DNA of 47,144 bases from an uncultured Prevotella sp. (GTDB taxonomy: Bacteria > Bacteroidota > Bacteroidia > Bacteroidales > Bacteroidaceae): the NCBI GenBank assembly GCA_934256705.1, contig CAKQPF010000025.1:1-47144 (forward strand), read 5' to 3'. Of the stretch, positions 9,201 to 16,951 are shown one piece after another. Within the stretch, counting starts at the first letter, position 1; every line of letters starts with the position of its first letter. Made by a program: the position numbers and the translations under genes. Under the pieces are notes generated by a model. That model ran no database searches and was not told where the DNA came from. It saw only the letters and a list, made by a program, of their open reading frames with translations.

Positions 9201-12200
9201 TTAGTTTCCACAGTATAAGGATCTACCTCCTTACCTGCCTCTATCTGCTTAGCGCATCCTACCACCTTGAGAGCATAGAAGCGGTTTGGCTTCAATCGGC
9301 GGAGGTCGAGAAGATGCTGTGAAGCAGTCTCGTCGCCACGATAGAATTCTACAATCTTCTCCAAATGCGCATTGACATGCAGAGAATCTCTGTATGCAGA
9401 AGCAGAGTCGGTGTATGAATATAGGTAAGCTACATACTTGCCATTTACCTTATTGGAATTACGGAAGATGAATGTGCGAGATGCCAAAGCAGAGATATCA
9501 TCAGCAGAGATACCATCATTCTCCAAGCGTGCACGCTCATTCTCATCGAGAAGGCGATAATGCTGATTGAGGTTAGTATTGCTCTTGATAGTAGGGCGCT
9601 TGCCCAGCTCTGGCGAGATGCGCTGATTATAATCCCATCCCTCACGACGTCGCTCCGAACCAATGCTCATCTCGCTCCACAATATAAAGTCGTCGAGAGG
9701 ATTGCCGTAGAACATCTGGCAGACTTCGCCACACTCGAAATTGAATTTACGGTCTATCTTCACCAGTCCGCCAAATATCTCCAGTTTGATGCGAGCCTTG
9801 CCCACAGCGTAGTTTGGATTAGGCAGACCACACTTAAACATACCACCGATACCAGCATCCAGCATCTTCCATTCTGTATTATAGAATCCGAGACGGATGC
9901 GCAGTTTGAGCACTGCATAGAGGTAAGCATACATCTGTCCCTCAGCATACCAACCTTTATGGCCAGGCTTTGCGCCCCTACCATGATTGAGGTTAGTACA
10001 CCATCCGCCCTTGAGGTGGCGCAGAGAGAGGTCGAAGCCTGCCTGCACTCCCATGTCGGCAAAGATGAGTCCGAGGTCGAAATGGATAAATCCATATACC
10101 TGTGCGCCAAGCATCACGCCACCATCCACGGTGCCCATCATATTTTTCACAGAGCCCTGACGTGCTCTCTCAGCATCACCAGCAGAGGCAGACTCTATGC
10201 CACCCTTGCTTCCGCCATTGAGGAACTCGCTAATCTCTGTAGGCAAAGGAGGGAGCTGACCATTATTAGGCAATTCATTGCCAAGGCAAACGTAAGCATT
10301 AGCGCCTATCTTCACGGTGACTATCTTAGCATCGAAGTCGATAAACGTAATCTTACAGCGCTTATTATAGTCAGGCTCACCGACGTATAGGTGCCATTTT
10401 GGCTTCTTATAGTCTTCGCCCTTAGCGCGGAAGGTTATCTTAAAGTCGAACGTAATCTCAGAAGCCATAGCCTTGGCTGCGCCCTTAGGTTTCTCGGTGT
10501 CAGCATCCTTCACGGCAGGTTTGTTCTCGGAATCAGTCTTATTGTCCGTACTACCTCCCAATCCTGGCAGAGCAGCCTTGACATCTTTCTCGAAACCATC
10601 AAACTGATTGTTGAGTTCCTGCATCTTCTTAGTGAGCTTGTCGAGACCTTCAGTGAGCTTGTCGAGCTTTGTTCCGCCTGTCTCGAATGTCACATTGAGC
10701 TGGAAGTACTTGTCCACGTCATCACATTGATAGACGATGCTCGCCTTAGTGTTAATCAGTCCGCCAGCACCCTCAAGGTTGCCATTGAGCATAAAGGTGG
10801 AGAGATAGCCAGGCTTGTCATCTACGGCCTTCTGGTAAATCACAGTCATATCAAACTTACCACTGAGCGTCTCCTCAGAGATAGCAGAGAGATTAAGTCC
10901 TGCAATGATACCTGTTATGCCGTATTTAGGCGTAGCCGCCTTCTTGGTGTCTGACAAATCCACCTTGCCATCCTTGCTGCCACCACGTGAACAGTTGAAG
11001 AACAGACCGAACTTGATGCCTGTAATCTTCACGGGATCCATGCCGATGCCAGCCTTTGAGTTGAGTTCGCCATAGAAATAGCCCCAAGTGTATTTATCAC
11101 TCGGCTTCGGATCATTCGGATCTTTCACCTCTGCATCGTGCTCGAAGCATCCTCCATCCACAGTCACCTTGAAGAGGTCGCCAGGCATGGTCACTTCGAG
11201 TGCGCCACCAAGACCTTGGTCCTCGCCGTCAGTTCTGATGTCAAATCGTCCATTGAGCTTCACTACGCCGAAGTTGGCACCTATTGACAGCTCATCGAGA
11301 TTCCAGCCCTTATATGAAAGGTCGAAATTCTCTATATCCACACCGGCATTGATGGTGATTCCTGCACTGGCATCAAAGACACCATCGACGATGGATACCT
11401 GACCCTTGAGATACAATGACACGGTCTTTGCAGCCAAATCACTGCGGAATTCATAGTCGGCAAGCGTGAACTTGAACGGACCAAGCTTCTTCTGCATGGA
11501 AGAAAGTGACCACTGACCGGCATTGAAATAGCAGTCCTTGCCCAGTTTCATCTCCTTCTTCTCACAGAATTTGATATTGTCATCAGATACCTCCTGTGCC
11601 TTCTGGCGCTTGCTCTCTATGTCGGCAATGGAAGATTTCCACGCTTCGCCGCCACCTTTCGGTGCGAACGGGAAATTGGCTATACGCATTCCCACGAAGT
11701 GGATATCAGGCAAGTAAGGCGATATCTTCGTAGGACCTTGTATCTCCATCTTTCCTCCGATGCAGAGCTCCACGTGGGTCTGCGTCTTTCCATCGTCCTG
11801 ATCTTCCGCTTCGAGCAGGAAGTAGGTCTGATCTTTCTCTATTTTCGCTTCGGCGAGGAAGAAGTCAAGAGCCAGTTCGTCCGTCTTTGGCTCCACTTTG
11901 AATACATAGGTGTAGCCATTCTTGTTCTTGCTGCCCTTGAGTGTCTTCTGATTATATATGTCGCATCGGTAGTCGATGTTCTTGCCATCGCTGTCTTTTC
12001 CTCCCAACAATGGCACACCTATGCCACCGGTGAAGTAACAGCCGTTGAACTTACTCTGGACGATATCCATTGACACCTTGTCGATGGAGAATGCCCATCC
12101 ACCGAACTTGCCCGTCACTGCATCGAAAGCATTGTCGATACCTCCCGACAGGGTGACACCGCTCTTGTCGAAGAACATGTTCTTGATGCTTGCAGAAGTG

Positions 12201-15016
12201 CGCTTTTCGGAGTCTGCACTGCCGAATGTGAGCGACTTAGGGAACTGCACTCCCACCTCACTGATATAGAGTCCCTGCCATGATTCCATCTTATTGGCAG
12301 TAAGCGACTTTGACTTGTCATAGGTAGCTGGGAACTTACCCATGATTTCATCATTCTTAGTGGATGAGTGGTCATAGACCATCTTGCCCGGTTTGAATGT
12401 CCAACCCGGCAGATCATCAGCCTCGAAATTATCCATTGCGACCTTTGCAGTCCAGTCATTCCAGTCGCGTACGCCCCATTTCACATATACCTTAGGCAAT
12501 TCTTCGGTGACTTTTCCATTGCTGTCCACCTTCTTGAGGTTAGGAATGGTCATTTCCACATCGAGCATGAATGCGGAAAGGGTGTCGTTGGCCCAACTGA
12601 TGTAACAGCCATCGTCCGGTGCCTTACCGTTGTTAGTGACGGTAATATCGGAAGGTGACTTGAACGTGAAATCAAACTGCGAGTCCTGCTCGGTGAGAGT
12701 GAAGTCTGAAAGCAGGCATATAGCGCCGCCTTCTGGCAGTAATCTCTCCGGACTGATGCAGAGATGCGGTGCTCCGAGCACGAGAACCTCATTCTTGATG
12801 TGGCTGCTGTTAGGGAGCATAAAGGTGCCCATGAGGTCCATTGACGCCCATGTAGGAGCAAATGTCACATTGACTATCTGCAGATCCACCGGCACTTTAC
12901 CTATCTTCTCCGGCAACTTGATAGGCAGGCATACATTGTCGAGCTTGCCTTCGCTGAGGAAGTCCTTGGCATCATGATACCATTTGTAATAGTTTCCGAT
13001 ACCCATACTCTTGGCAAACTCACGTCCACGCTGTGAGGCTTCCTTCTGCAGCTTGTCTGCAAACGGCAGTCTGGTGTCGCCGATGAGATTGTCCAGTCCC
13101 CATTCAGTAAACAGTTTATCCACCTGTTCGCCATTGTGACTATAGTAATTATCATCCTTTCGTCCACGTACCATTCCGCTATAGACGATGTCATCGGTAT
13201 TGATGCAGAGGGAATCAAACTCCACTGCTATCATCACCTTCAAGCCCAATGGACGCCATTCCACTCTGCCTCGACCCTTGAAGCCCTGCTTTGACTTGGA
13301 GATCTCATCTATCTTGAGCTGGTATTGACCTATGCCCACTACCTTTCCCTTATAGTCGGAAGCCGACTTCTTGGTAGGAATGGTATTGTCGATGGAAATC
13401 TGAGCGGAACACTGGAAGAACTTCTGACTGATACGGTCGCTGAGAGCGAAGTCCACCACGTTGATAGTATCATTGACGAAAGCCACTGATTGCGTGTTGA
13501 CAGACTTTGGCTTAACGCGCAGGATGAGGTAATCACCGATGTTTACGTCACCATTGATTGTCTCCCAAGGGATGCTATCTCTCAATTCCTCTGTAGTGCG
13601 GCTGTAAATAGGCTCGCCCTTGAAGTTCTCTTCATTGCTCAAAGAAGGGTCTCCACGGAAGATTTGCACGTCATAAGATAGCTTTACGCTGTCCTGACGT
13701 GTACCAATACCGCCGACATATCTTGCTCTTTTCCACTCTACAAGGATGTCATTGTTGACAAATATCTTGCGAGCGCCAGCTTCGGAATTAAATGACGGCG
13801 AGAGGATTTCCGGGTTACAGAAATTATATATCGAGTCAGTCAAGGTTCCCTCCTTTGACCCGAAGCCGAACTTCAGTTCCAGACCTTTGTCTGAATCCTT
13901 GTCTTCGGAATCCTTGTCCTTATCATCATTGTCTTTCTTTCCGCCTTTATCTTTTCCTTCCTTACCTTCGTCTTTACCATTTTTGCCTTCGTCTTTCCCC
14001 TTTTTGTCTTCGTCTTTCGGAGTGACAGACTTAGGATTGTCGTCTGATTTCAGTTTGAAAAGCATGAGATCACTGCGTCCTTCGTTAGCCACGAGAGTGA
14101 ATCCCATGTTGTTCATGGTCACTTGATTGCGCTGTTTAGCCGTAACACGTGCGGCATAGGTGCAGTTCTTGTCCATCATTCTGATGACATTCTGCGGGAT
14201 GACAGCAGTGGCTGACGTAAGGTTCTCCTTCTTATAGAGCACGTGTGTCTCATGAGTCCACGCATCTTCCGGGTCCTGTCCAGGTCCTACTTCCACCACT
14301 TTGAAGTCGTAATTGAAATACACCGGACGGGCACCAGTCAGCACTGTCTCAGTCCATGTAAACATAGGGTTTAATGGATTGAGTTCAGCGACATTATTTA
14401 ATGCATCAAGCGACACACCCATAGGGCGTATCGGATTGACGAATTTAGGTGCATCGACCTTATAGCGCACCGTAAATTGGCATGAGTTTTTGCCATTGGT
14501 GGTTACAGCGTTCACACCAGTGAGCAGTATGTCCGTATTGCCTTCTACGCTCCATTTATATACATTGAGCTGGATACGGTACTCGCCTTCCTCCAGGAGT
14601 CCGAACTGACCGCTGGCAAATCCACTGGAATAATCATACTGAGTGATAATGTCTGACGCTGCAAGGTGATTGAACATCTGACGCATCTCCGTGAGATTCA
14701 GATGTCTTGTCTCATTGGCAGCGAGAGCCACAGTCGGTGTCTTAGGCATGCGATTGCCTGGCACATATACCATCGGCTCGGTGACATTAGGCATTTTGGC
14801 GAGCGTCATGCCGAAATAGATGAATGCCTGCTTCGGTGTGGTGTTGGTCACGGTCACGTTGAAGTAGGCTCCCGGATTGCTGATGTACGTTCCTATCTGC
14901 GGAGGAAGCACAGGCTGCACGGGAGTGATGTTGACGATGATGTCGTCTGCCGCCATTGTCATGAGTGAATTCATGATAATCAATAGCGAGGTGAGGCAGT
15001 ATCGCAATGTCTTCAT
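6212..15016 (-). CDS. Giant exported protein of unknown function (2934 aa)
   Basis: At 8.8 kb this is the longest gene in the window. It has a signal peptide (residues 1-23, ending MTMA) and then an N-terminal beta domain. That domain contains YFNVTVTNTT and NPMFTWTE (about residue 215), which resembles the PxxFxW motif of the TANFOR domain described from Tannerella; this match is tentative. Residues about 325-385 are a Lys/Asp/Glu/Gly-rich linker. The long middle is beta-rich, with recurring amphipathic strands such as GGWAFSIDKVSMDI and YKGWNLDELSIGANFG. A heptad-like coil lies near 1446-1486. The C-terminal 350 residues are Ser/Thr/Lys-rich and disordered, with a 13-residue tandem repeat, and the protein ends SAATVRKRR. 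There is no T9SS sorting domain, lipobox or obvious enzyme motif. It sits directly after the outer-membrane barrel gene (57-bp gap), so the two may work together. Confidence 0.9.
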   Translation of the reverse strand: MKTLRYCLTSLLIIMNSLMTMAADDIIVNITPVQPVLPPQIGTYISNPGAYFNVTVTNTTPKQAFIYFGMTLAKMPNVTEPMVYVPGNRMPKTPTVALAANETRHLNLTEMRQMFNHLAASDIITQYDYSSGFASGQFGLLEEGEYRIQLNVYKWSVEGNTDILLTGVNAVTTNGKNSCQFTVRYKVDAPKFVNPIRPMGVSLDALNNVAELNPLNPMFTWTETVLTGARPVYFNYDFKVVEVGPGQDPEDAWTHETHVLYKKENLTSATAVIPQNVIRMMDKNCTYAARVTAKQRNQVTMNNMGFTLVANEGRSDLMLFKLKSDDNPKSVTPKDEDKKGKDEGKNGKDEGKEGKDKGGKKDNDDKDKDSEDKDSDKGLELKFGFGSKEGTLTDSIYNFCNPEILSPSFNSEAGARKIFVNNDILVEWKRARYVGGIGTRQDSVKLSYDVQIFRGDPSLSNEENFKGEPIYSRTTEELRDSIPWETINGDVNIGDYLILRVKPKSVNTQSVAFVNDTINVVDFALSDRISQKFFQCSAQISIDNTIPTKKSASDYKGKVVGIGQYQLKIDEISKSKQGFKGRGRVEWRPLGLKVMIAVEFDSLCINTDDIVYSGMVRGRKDDNYYSHNGEQVDKLFTEWGLDNLIGDTRLPFADKLQKEASQRGREFAKSMGIGNYYKWYHDAKDFLSEGKLDNVCLPIKLPEKIGKVPVDLQIVNVTFAPTWASMDLMGTFMLPNSSHIKNEVLVLGAPHLCISPERLLPEGGAICLLSDFTLTEQDSQFDFTFKSPSDITVTNNGKAPDDGCYISWANDTLSAFMLDVEMTIPNLKKVDSNGKVTEELPKVYVKWGVRDWNDWTAKVAMDNFEADDLPGWTFKPGKMVYDHSSTKNDEIMGKFPATYDKSKSLTANKMESWQGLYISEVGVQFPKSLTFGSADSEKRTSASIKNMFFDKSGVTLSGGIDNAFDAVTGKFGGWAFSIDKVSMDIVQSKFNGCYFTGGIGVPLLGGKDSDGKNIDYRCDIYNQKTLKGSKNKNGYTYVFKVEPKTDELALDFFLAEAKIEKDQTYFLLEAEDQDDGKTQTHVELCIGGKMEIQGPTKISPYLPDIHFVGMRIANFPFAPKGGGEAWKSSIADIESKRQKAQEVSDDNIKFCEKKEMKLGKDCYFNAGQWSLSSMQKKLGPFKFTLADYEFRSDLAAKTVSLYLKGQVSIVDGVFDASAGITINAGVDIENFDLSYKGWNLDELSIGANFGVVKLNGRFDIRTDGEDQGLGGALEVTMPGDLFKVTVDGGCFEHDAEVKDPNDPKPSDKYTWGYFYGELNSKAGIGMDPVKITGIKFGLFFNCSRGGSKDGKVDLSDTKKAATPKYGITGIIAGLNLSAISEETLSGKFDMTVIYQKAVDDKPGYLSTFMLNGNLEGAGGLINTKASIVYQCDDVDKYFQLNVTFETGGTKLDKLTEGLDKLTKKMQELNNQFDGFEKDVKAALPGLGGSTDNKTDSENKPAVKDADTEKPKGAAKAMASEITFDFKITFRAKGEDYKKPKWHLYVGEPDYNKRCKITFIDFDAKIVTVKIGANAYVCLGNELPNNGQLPPLPTEISEFLNGGSKGGIESASAGDAERARQGSVKNMMGTVDGGVMLGAQVYGFIHFDLGLIFADMGVQAGFDLSLRHLKGGWCTNLNHGRGAKPGHKGWYAEGQMYAYLYAVLKLRIRLGFYNTEWKMLDAGIGGMFKCGLPNPNYAVGKARIKLEIFGGLVKIDRKFNFECGEVCQMFYGNPLDDFILWSEMSIGSERRREGWDYNQRISPELGKRPTIKSNTNLNQHYRLLDENERARLENDGISADDISALASRTFIFRNSNKVNGKYVAYLYSYTDSASAYRDSLHVNAHLEKIVEFYRGDETASQHLLDLRRLKPNRFYALKVVGCAKQIEAGKEVDPYTVETNKDGEVTGARHKAWAQTKYYYFRTSGEASDKFDPTDENFNLNDYVALAYPSYHNKLQISDKDLKNDSKHAENGRIKAHIIDMVYPNIALTREFKKKNPSDRLVWNQYVMEEVEKLYTKPARLGNKAITYTKKEMVRKLYHSEDAVIKNMTFTYPGAETSVRTSNIITSKPLGIGYKEKGKWIADLSLDYITTRTMTRTEEVEKEKVTNTPFARIVIKANGGTMPSVSVLAMWRSQTNEIRQILKKAGAKGVYNPAASGSGGLRNNDPVGSKTAGKGNKQTTGSGSTQTLGKSKVGNTGSNMSSPSSASNILKRWKTNGLTDNEVDKLLTGLENNTNMYNTSTYTVTEDVPYEVSDTINLLYLPLSCSETTWYGGIDDRTIGTNYQYEEPFATWKFVDFERQMLEKYRTMRYTDASVGMAKDGKGRYLVETDPLLYLSWISNYAFVGGWKAQLKKYNIGVTTTESLLATGSGGYYGGRYGQASEDRVVNGPKDIFKVFFYNPDTYYFPVRELDNVEDNVALLTSDRMFAINPRNCTDNDRYSLLVAEAARNISNLYGLASRVSSQLTDKMQEANKQFSRYKAEKGKLKDFVSEYLDERNGLYISFLFSEGDMVNQSSTTSFSQHGNYCKAYVPYYQMALTTPLLDPEDIFEFEGQNSISKGRFKPETQQLVWNKLANEDAPGFIKFNPGLARRQLENIKVQAYRVNGYDLNSGEYSVNPELYDVRDEILGAFTAPVINIVLADVDDRNANGFEPRKVSEINNFPVEGQPDSPRPVIVGGGKKNTSNPPKGTSSKSSTDLKMNNAKPVSQVIKDMKMEQTIENIKNGNIRIDVGNGNSSKKEANSTPKLPSTLIKVGTITDNDIKKAETERQTRITGPINTEISKADTTSTSGSSSSMKKADSISSSRSTGSGAQKSSTAITQQKKSTTATNTATQQRKSTTGTNTATHQKKSTTATNTATQKQKSTTKSATEKRSVLTTSSSSSQSRKSAATVRKRR
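6300..6460 (-). repeat. In-frame 39-bp tandem repeat in the giant gene
   Basis: A 39-bp unit encoding KSTTATNTATQQK-like 13-mers occurs about three times, with partial units on both sides. Being a multiple of three, changes in copy number would keep the frame. The region encodes a basic, Thr-rich C-terminal tail. Confidence 0.75.
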
Positions 15017-15073
15017 ATCGTGTAATGTTTTGATTTCTATGAGAGTATATATATTAGGTGGAAAGTGTCGGTA

Positions 15074-16807
15074 TTATTTCTTTTTCGACGCTTTCTCTGC
15101 TTTTTTCTTCAGTTCGAGCAACGTGAATGTATAGTTGTAATTGAAACTGAGGGTGATGTCAGTGGCATTGAGGTCGTCGTGCGTCTTCGACGGGTTGACG
15201 TCTCCATACTTATACATTCCTGCTGTGAATGAGAACATGTGCTCATTATTGATGGTATAGCTTGCTGAGAAGTCCATTCCCATCGATAGGCTTTTCGACA
15301 TTTTCTCCACTTCGTTGTAGCAGAGCGAGAGAGTGGCAGAGAGATTCAGGTTTTTCTCACTGAGGAATGAGCGGCTTGTGGTGAATGAAGCCACGTCACT
15401 GGTATATCTCGTTCCCGAGCCCTTGGTGTTCTGATAGCTGATGGAGGTGATGAAATCCATGTCCCAAGCCTTCACTCCGAGGTCGTAAGTGGCACCGAGA
15501 GCGAGGGATGTATAGTCTCCCACGCCGGTGGAGAACTTGTTTAGGTCCTTGTTTTTCGACCAACTGGTGGAGAGCGACACCGTATGAGCGAGGATTTCAT
15601 CCTCCGTGGTGTAGGTCGGGGTGAACGCCATCGAGTGCATGATGCGCTTCACCTGGGTGGTATCATTGACTTTCTCCGTGCCATCGCCCTGCGTAGTGAG
15701 GTAACCGCTGTAGGAAGCCGACACATTGAAATGCTCGCCTATGCGCGAACTGGCGTTGGCTGAATAGACATAACCGCGCGTGGTGTACATCTGCCGGTTG
15801 GTCAGGTTGTCCTCCTGTCCGGAGAAAGTGGCTGACAGGGAGATATTTCTGAAGAGATATGTGCCCATTGTCACGCCTATGCTGTGGTAATTGTTTGCTA
15901 AATAGTTGGTTCCGAGCGTCAGATAATCTGGTTGCACCATGCGGTAGAATACAGAAGTATTGAATGTCTGCGAATTGAAATTGAGGCTTACGTCTCCTGC
16001 AAATCGTGCGAGAGAGGTGTAGCGAGTGTCGAATATCTTGTCGAAACGCTTGGTTTCGTCCGTTGTTATTTTGTCTGCTCTTCTATCGGTAGAGAATGCC
16101 GACATAGCGAGATTGGTGGCAAATGAGAAATAGCGCTTGAAGGTATAGCTGCCTTTGAGTCCGAAGGAAAGGTTTTCCTGCGGTGCGATGCGCTCACGCC
16201 AAGACGCATCAATGGTGTTGAGACGGTCGTATGCACGAAGCATATAGAGGTCTATTGCCCCGCGGCCGTTGCTGTAGCCGACGTTGAATCCCCATCCCAC
16301 TCGCTGATATTGCGGATTGCGTGGTGCAGGATCGTCGGGATCATCGTTGATGGCATTGCGGAAAGTGCCATAGAATATGCTGGTATGAAACTGGCGTCCA
16401 CGATATTCCAGTCCTACTCCATTGAATGACATATTCATGATGTAGGGGCTGAAATTGAGGGAGGTACGTCCGATGTATCCGCGCCAGTTCTTGTATTGCG
16501 GATTGATCTTGAAGTTGATGTGTGGAAAATTGAAATCCAGATTATTGTTGGAATAGTAGAACGAGAACGGCATGTTGAATCCATAGAGACTCACATTGAG
16601 GTTCAGGTAGAACATATTACTCAAAGGAGAAGCGTAGCTATTGCTTGCCGATGAGTGGAAGTAGGTGTTACGCGTTCCTACTGAGCCTGTTATGATCAGG
16701 GGATCGCTCTTTGCAATCTCCGATATGGTCTGTGCCTTAGCCGCTTCATTACACAAGCATAGGGCTGCCAGAGTCGTGATGAGGGTTATATGTAGGGGGC
16801 TTTTCAT
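15074..16807 (-). CDS. Outer-membrane beta-barrel protein (577 aa)
   Basis: A signal peptide of 25 residues ends EAAKAQ. The remaining sequence alternates hydrophobic and polar residues in many short amphipathic strands (LNLNVSLYGF, FSFYYSN, ATLSLCYNEV, ITLSFNYNYTFTL) with Asn/Asp/Gly turns, the pattern of a large outer-membrane barrel. There is no TonB box, plug domain or OmpA domain, and it is much longer than the PorP/SprF proteins of T9SS. After the last strand it ends in a short Lys-rich tail, LELKKKAEKASKKK. It lies between the T9SS cargo gene (144 bp upstream) and the giant gene (57 bp downstream). It may act as a pore, anchor or export partner for those products; that is inference from context. 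Confidence 0.85.
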   Translation of the reverse strand: MKSPLHITLITTLAALCLCNEAAKAQTISEIAKSDPLIITGSVGTRNTYFHSSASNSYASPLSNMFYLNLNVSLYGFNMPFSFYYSNNNLDFNFPHINFKINPQYKNWRGYIGRTSLNFSPYIMNMSFNGVGLEYRGRQFHTSIFYGTFRNAINDDPDDPAPRNPQYQRVGWGFNVGYSNGRGAIDLYMLRAYDRLNTIDASWRERIAPQENLSFGLKGSYTFKRYFSFATNLAMSAFSTDRRADKITTDETKRFDKIFDTRYTSLARFAGDVSLNFNSQTFNTSVFYRMVQPDYLTLGTNYLANNYHSIGVTMGTYLFRNISLSATFSGQEDNLTNRQMYTTRGYVYSANASSRIGEHFNVSASYSGYLTTQGDGTEKVNDTTQVKRIMHSMAFTPTYTTEDEILAHTVSLSTSWSKNKDLNKFSTGVGDYTSLALGATYDLGVKAWDMDFITSISYQNTKGSGTRYTSDVASFTTSRSFLSEKNLNLSATLSLCYNEVEKMSKSLSMGMDFSASYTINNEHMFSFTAGMYKYGDVNPSKTHDDLNATDITLSFNYNYTFTLLELKKKAEKASKKK

Positions 16808-16951
16808 CGCTTCGCTTCTTTGAGTTTGTTAATAAAAGGCTGATAGCCCGCAGGGGCTCAACCGTGAACTGGAGATAAAAACAGAGGAAGGGATTTATAG
16901 GGAGGCTGAGCCAAAGAGTCTGCCCCAACCTCCCATAAATACGTTATGTTA

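Noticed and set aside
9560..10954. Two consecutive long plus-strand ORFs (276 and 187 codons)
   Set aside because: Both are antisense to the giant gene and have His/Leu/Ser-rich shadow composition.
15074..16807. TonB-dependent SusC-like transporter
   Set aside because: Length is well short of the usual 1000 residues and there is no plug domain, TonB box or SusD partner.
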